A stretch of DNA of 64,000 nt. It comes from Acidobacteriota bacterium. GTDB taxonomy: Bacteria > Acidobacteriota > UBA890 > WLXD01. Below, in pieces: positions 59,930-64,000 of the stretch; position 1 is the stretch's first letter, and each line of letters opens with the position of its first letter. The notes under the pieces are model-generated. The model had not been told where the DNA came from. It saw only the letters and a list, made by a program, of their open reading frames with translations, and did not search any database. The stretch spans positions 868,001 to 932,000 of the forward strand of contig WLXD01000001.1 of the NCBI GenBank assembly GCA_012103255.1, in the 5' to 3' direction. The position numbers and the translations under genes were made by a program.

Positions 59930-62688
59930 CAGAACGTGTGGCCTACGGAGAAGAACAGCTGGTACTCGTCTTCGCCCTGACGACGATCCATCAGGCGCGC
60001 AACGTCGAAGCGGATGGGACCGACGGGCGTGGCGTATCGGAGGCCGGCTCCCAGAGTCTCGCGCACCTCATTCCAGCGCACCGACTGAGGCAGCGCGAAG
60101 ACGTTGCCGATGTCCGCGAAGAGCACACCGCCCAGGCTTCCCCAAAGCCGCGCCCGGAGCTCTGCGTTGGCGATGAGAAGAACCCGACCGCCCAGAGGAT
60201 TGCCGTTGTCGTCCACCGGGCCGGCGCCGTCCAGTCTGAAACCACGAAGGGTCGTCGAGCCACCCGCGAAGAACCTCTCGGGCAGTGGGATCGACGTACT
60301 GCTGCCGTAGGGAATCTTGACTCCGGCACGCCCGCCGAGCGCCACCGTGAAGCGCTCGCTGACGTCCAGATATGTGAACGTTCGCCCAACGAGTGTCGCG
60401 AAGTTGGTGTTGCTTCCCAGCATTTGCGAAGCGAGTTCGGCGTCAACGGTTCCATAGAGACCATCGGTCGGTTCGATGGGATCAGATCGAGTGTCGACAA
60501 TGAACGAGTACGCCAGAGCTCCCACACGCGTCGATTGATCTTCCGGGCGGATGAGTTCGGGGTCGATTTCGACGTTGAACGTGCTGGTATCTCTGAACAA
60601 GAGGCGAGGCAGGCTGGCGAAGTGGTCACCGTGCTGGAACAGGAGTTGGAACGAGACACCGAAACGCTGAATAGAAAAGGACGTCTTCTGCTCGTTCGTG
60701 TAGAAGGCAGTCGCGGTGCCTTCGGTTCGTCGGCCGAAAAAGTAGGGCTCGCGGAACAGAACTCGGAATCGTTGCTCGCGCAATGACGCACGAGTCGCGA
60801 AAGACAGTTCCTGGTTGCGGCCGCTGATGTTGTTGTGACCGATCGTGAACGTCCCACGAACCTTCTCCTCGGTATCGAAGCCGGCGCCGTAGGTGACGAA
60901 GAGAGGAGGTGCCTCCTGGACGCGCACCACCATCGCCTGCTCAGCGTCCAGGCCGTCCGGGACGGTGGGTTCGACGTCGACCTGACTGAATAGCCCGGTG
61001 GCGTAGAGGCGGCTCTGGGTCTCGAGTTGGTCACTGAACGAAAACGGCTCGCCGCGCGTGAAGGCCAACTCTCGTTCGATGACGCCATCCCGCGTCGCCT
61101 CGTTGCCGGCGACGAGAACGTCGCCGACTTGCTGCCGCACGCCCGGTAGCACCTCGTGCACCACGCGGATCGGCCCCTCCTCGTCCAGGATGGTGGTCGT
61201 GACGAAGGCTCTTGGGAAGCCGCGATTGGCAAGAAACGCTCGGATCCGGTCGGTATCGCGACGGATTCCCGACAGGTTCAGTGGATCACCTACGGCGTTC
61301 GCCAGACTCGAGCGGAGCTGCCGGCGCTCATCCTCCTTCAGAGGTGAGAGTGCGTCAGAAATCGTCACCTCCAGGGTGTCGATCATCGTCTGCGGACCTT
61401 CGTCGAGCGTCATGGTGGCGACCACACCGCCCAGATCGGAGTCGAATCGCACGCTCTCGTCTGAAATCGAAGCTCTCCTGAAGCCATTGCGGCGATAGAG
61501 GCTCACCACCGCACGCTGATCTGCTTCCCACCACTCGGTCAGGAAGCGACGTGGTGCCAGGAACGCGGCGGGCTCCGAGCGAATCGCGGCCGCGAGTTCG
61601 GCAGCGTCCAGGTGCGCGTTGCCGCGGAAGCCGATATCCACGAGCTTGGCTCTCTGACCCGCAAGGACCCGGATGCTGACCTCGACGTTGCGCCCCTCCT
61701 CGTCGCGCCGGCGTGTATAGCTCACGAGTGGGCGCCAGTGGCCCCGCTCCTGTAGCCAACGGACGAGCTCGTGACGAGTGTCCTTCAGCGCCCAGTCTTC
61801 CACCGTGCCGAACTCGTAGATCGCCAGCCGGGCGCGCACCTGTTCCGGGCTGAAGGGCACTCCGGAGACGTCGAGGGCGACGCGCGGACCCATCGTGGCT
61901 TCGATCTCGACCCACATGGAGTTGTCGCGCAGATCGAGCGACTGTTCAACCACTCGGATTTCATGGAAGAAATAGTTGCTCGCCAGGATTCGATCACGGA
62001 TCCGATCGAGACCTGCTTCGAACGTTGCCGGCTCGTAAGGCGACCCCGTGGGCAACCCAAGCGCCGCCGTGAGGTCTGCGCTGGAGATCCCTTCGTCGCC
62101 TCGCACACTCGCTCCGCCGAGCCGCGCCCGGACACCCGGCACAATCGCGAGTCGAAGGACTCCGCGGCTCGGGCTCGTCCCTTCGATAACGGTCGGGGTA
62201 ACCGAGGCGAGCAAATACCCGCCGTCGGCCAGTGCCGACTCGAGTCGGCGTGCCTGTTCGCCTGCCGTATCGGCATCGAGCGGAGAGCCCTCGCGTATCG
62301 CAAGCGTTTCGCGGAGTCGACGTTTGCTCCACGGCCGCTCCCCTGTGAATTCGACGTCCCAGAACAGTGTCTGCGGGATCACGATGAAGCGGATAGCCAG
62401 TCCGTCCGGCCCCCCGGTCGCTTCGACTTGCACATCGGCAACGGCACCGAGGGCATATAGATTCTGGAGGGCCTGGCGCATGGGCGCTATCTCGTAGACG
62501 CTGCCCGCGGCGACCGGAGCGACGGCCGCCGCCGCCGGTCCAGACAGGGCATCCCAGCTGGTCGTGACCTCGACCGTCGCAATCGGAGTTCCCGTCTTCA
62601 CGGACGCCGACGGGGTCGGCTCCTGTGCCGCCGCCGGCACTCCAATGAGCAGCGCAACGCCGACGAATCCTACGAGACGGCTACGCAT
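59929..62688 (-). CDS. Omp85/TamA-BamA-family barrel with POTRA domains
   Basis: A 919-residue outer-membrane protein: signal MRSRLVGFVGVALLIGVPAAAQ, four or five POTRA domains (for example LFWDVEFTGERPWSKRRLRETLAIREG; RAKLVDIGFRGNAHLDAAELAAAIRSEP; RQQVGDVLVAGNEATRDGVIERELAFTRGE), then a 16-strand barrel with the Omp85 signature LPERFFAGGSTTLRGFRLDGAGP and a terminal FSVGHTF. It is either a BamA-like insertase or the related TamA; length and POTRA number do not settle it. ATG 62688 lies in the end of the upstream TPR gene and an 8-nt overlap couples the two. The SurA-like gene follows. Confidence 0.88.
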   Translation of the reverse strand: MRSRLVGFVGVALLIGVPAAAQEPTPSASVKTGTPIATVEVTTSWDALSGPAAAAVAPVAAGSVYEIAPMRQALQNLYALGAVADVQVEATGGPDGLAIRFIVIPQTLFWDVEFTGERPWSKRRLRETLAIREGSPLDADTAGEQARRLESALADGGYLLASVTPTVIEGTSPSRGVLRLAIVPGVRARLGGASVRGDEGISSADLTAALGLPTGSPYEPATFEAGLDRIRDRILASNYFFHEIRVVEQSLDLRDNSMWVEIEATMGPRVALDVSGVPFSPEQVRARLAIYEFGTVEDWALKDTRHELVRWLQERGHWRPLVSYTRRRDEEGRNVEVSIRVLAGQRAKLVDIGFRGNAHLDAAELAAAIRSEPAAFLAPRRFLTEWWEADQRAVVSLYRRNGFRRASISDESVRFDSDLGGVVATMTLDEGPQTMIDTLEVTISDALSPLKEDERRQLRSSLANAVGDPLNLSGIRRDTDRIRAFLANRGFPRAFVTTTILDEEGPIRVVHEVLPGVRQQVGDVLVAGNEATRDGVIERELAFTRGEPFSFSDQLETQSRLYATGLFSQVDVEPTVPDGLDAEQAMVVRVQEAPPLFVTYGAGFDTEEKVRGTFTIGHNNISGRNQELSFATRASLREQRFRVLFREPYFFGRRTEGTATAFYTNEQKTSFSIQRFGVSFQLLFQHGDHFASLPRLLFRDTSTFNVEIDPELIRPEDQSTRVGALAYSFIVDTRSDPIEPTDGLYGTVDAELASQMLGSNTNFATLVGRTFTYLDVSERFTVALGGRAGVKIPYGSSTSIPLPERFFAGGSTTLRGFRLDGAGPVDDNGNPLGGRVLLIANAELRARLWGSLGGVLFADIGNVFALPQSVRWNEVRETLGAGLRYATPVGPIRFDVARLMDRRQGEDEYQLFFSVGHTF

Positions 62689-64000
62689 CACCGTCGTGGG
62701 GCACCAAGAGGTCGTCCAGGATCCGCTGGATGCGAGGTTCTTCGGCGATGTCCAGAAGGTAGGGATTGGCCAGCAGAGCAGGAACCCAGATCGCGCGCAG
62801 CGCGTCGGCCTCGAGAATCGTCTCGATTGCTGCGGCTCTGTCTCCGAGTCCTTCATACGCCGTGGCTAGTGCGAGCGCCGCCGCGGCGGGGTCGAGCTGC
62901 TCCAGCTGGCGAACTGCTTCACGAGCGGCGCTCTCGTTGCCGGCTCGGGCTTCCGATAGCGCCAGCGGGCCGAACTGAAGCTCGTGCCCGGGCATGCTGG
63001 CTGCGCGGCCGCAGATGCGGCGAGCCTCGTCATGTCGTTCTTGCAGGTTCCCGATCGCGCATAGGCCGGCGTAAGCGTCGGCGAAGGAATCATCGACCTC
63101 GATGACGCGGTCGAAGGCTCTCGAAGCTCCGGCGAGATCTCCGGCCAGCAGCAGGCTCCAGCCGTGACTTACGGCGAGGTGCGGAGCGTCGGGCTCAAGT
63201 GCTACGGACTCGCCGGTCCGTACGACGGCATCTTCGTAGCGACCGAGCCGCCGCAGGTAGCGACCGTAGCGCTCGTGTGCGAAGGCTGACTCCGGGTCCA
63301 GTTCGATTGCAGTCTGGAACCGTCGTTCCGCTTCGAGCCAGTCCTGATTCCGTTCCGCGGCGACGGCCGCAAGAATCGCGTGCGCCTCGGCGAGTCTCGG
63401 TTGCAGATCGAGGGCCGTGTGTGCTGCCGAGCGTGCTTCGGCGTATGCCGTGGCCGGCAGCGACCAGTTGCGCCAAGCCAGCGTCGCGTGTGCGTCCGCG
63501 AGATGGGCCCAGGCCAGCGCGTACTCCGGATCGATCTCCAGCGCTCTACGGAAGTGGTCCAGGCTTCTCACGGAGTCCACCGGGTTTCCGCGTGTCGCCA
63601 GCAATCGACCGCGATCCAGTTCTTGGCGAGCTTCAGGGTTCTCGGGGCGGACCGTCGGCAGGCCGCGTAGCGAGGCGAGCGCAACGGCGATCTCACGCGT
63701 TGCCTGCACGGCAACCTCGTTCTGGATCTCCATCCAGTCGTCGCCGCGCTCCTGATAACTGCCGCCCCAGACCAAACGGTCTCCGGGGGCCTGGATCAGT
63801 TCGAGGCTCACGACGGTACGGTTCGAGGACCGCTGTACCGTGCCGTCGACGACCGCGTCGACGCCAAGCGCTTCAGCAATGGCCGAGCCGCTTGCGTCCG
63901 CATCGCGCGCAAGGCGTGCCGCACGACCCGAGACCACGCGGATCGATTCGATTGTCGCGAGGTTCGCGATCAACTGCTCGGTAAGGCCTTCGGCGAAGAA
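62681..64000 (-). CDS. TPR protein with TolB/FlgO-like N-terminal domain (runs off the right edge)
   Basis: An open 439-codon minus-strand fragment that continues past 64000; at the edge the frame reads FFAEGLTEQLIANLATIESIRVVSGRAARLAR, so TTG 63973 is internal and not a start. The motif FxxGLTEQLIxxLA with VDGTVQRSSNRTVVSLELIQAPGDRLVWGGSYQ is the FlgO/TolB-like sandwich found in transcription-regulator and adenylate-cyclase-linked TPR proteins. About six TPR-like repeats follow (for example ALEIDPEYALAWAHLADAHATLAW; AIELDPESAFAHERYGRYLRRLGRYEDAV). The N-terminal output domain lies outside the window. It overlaps the Omp85 gene by 8 nt. Confidence 0.85.
   Translation of the reverse strand, partial: FFAEGLTEQLIANLATIESIRVVSGRAARLARDADASGSAIAEALGVDAVVDGTVQRSSNRTVVSLELIQAPGDRLVWGGSYQERGDDWMEIQNEVAVQATREIAVALASLRGLPTVRPENPEARQELDRGRLLATRGNPVDSVRSLDHFRRALEIDPEYALAWAHLADAHATLAWRNWSLPATAYAEARSAAHTALDLQPRLAEAHAILAAVAAERNQDWLEAERRFQTAIELDPESAFAHERYGRYLRRLGRYEDAVVRTGESVALEPDAPHLAVSHGWSLLLAGDLAGASRAFDRVIEVDDSFADAYAGLCAIGNLQERHDEARRICGRAASMPGHELQFGPLALSEARAGNESAAREAVRQLEQLDPAAAALALATAYEGLGDRAAAIETILEADALRAIWVPALLANPYLLDIAEEPRIQRILDDLLVPHDGDA

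Noticed and set aside
1-64000. CRISPR arrays, transposases, integrases, phage genes, rRNA genes
   Set aside because: None seen on either strand; apart from the two palindromic elements no repeat cluster or mobile-element gene is recognisable.

Overview
This 64 kb window is chromosomal DNA of a GC-rich, Gram-negative (diderm) bacterium. Outer-membrane functions recur: an Omp85/TamA-type barrel with a SurA-like chaperone, a patatin fused to a barrel, TolC, MlaC, a DUF5916 barrel protein and a barrel with a carboxypeptidase-regulatory domain. Secreted beta-propeller proteins and an acyl-CoA/ETF/quinone module point to an aerobic heterotroph. I cannot name the phylum; the gene style resembles uncultured Acidobacteriota, Myxococcota or Gammaproteobacteria, and that is only an impression. 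No phage, insertion sequence, integrase or CRISPR array is visible.

Layout. 1-10 kb: a partial propeller-type sensor, a large Asp-box propeller protein, mutY with a metallo-beta-lactamase-fold hydrolase, a DUF885 lipoprotein, a HAMP membrane protein, a YjbR-family protein and a periplasmic D-aminoacylase-like amidohydrolase. 10.3-18.8 kb: one 2,855-residue ORF that joins ETF:quinone oxidoreductase, its ferredoxin, a degenerate and an intact acyl-CoA dehydrogenase, ETF-beta and ETF-alpha. 18.8-27.6 kb: patatin/barrel, secreted proteins, a Tat-type PLP enzyme, a FemAB-like acyltransferase, a thioesterase, a glycosyltransferase and a DUF547 protein. 27.7-28.0 kb: a small glutaredoxin-like gene with an in-frame TGA exactly at the first position of its CxxC motif and a bacterial SECIS-like hairpin behind it (candidate selenoprotein), next to tRNA-Gln. 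28.1-36.9 kb: a lipid locus with an RND/MMPL transporter divergent from TolC and MlaC, followed by genes matching the bacterial ceramide trio (serine palmitoyltransferase, bCerS-like acyltransferase, CerR-like reductase).

37-44.8 kb: housekeeping genes, namely gltX, serS with two tRNA-Ser genes on the same strand, galU, an fmdB-type regulator with a probable frameshift, and polA whose proofreading residues are lost. 45-51.3 kb: a barrel protein with a clear terminator, then a two-component system (membrane PDZ/GAF/PAS histidine kinase and sigma-54 activator) preceded by a textbook sigma-54 promoter and a 37-bp palindrome. 51.3-51.75 kb: two inverted, related palindromic elements of about 137 nt with no convincing protein-coding content. 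51.7-64 kb: a DUF5916 barrel protein, dNK-folK, a nucleotide-sugar dehydrogenase, smpB, and a tightly overlapping leftward operon (TPR protein, Omp85, SurA-like, holB, pdxA) that leaves the window on the right.

Best candidates for new biology: the one-polypeptide acyl-CoA-to-quinone electron chain, the Sec-glutaredoxin, the combined ceramide synthesis/transport locus, and the inverted palindromic elements whose outer stems differ in sequence yet stay self-complementary.
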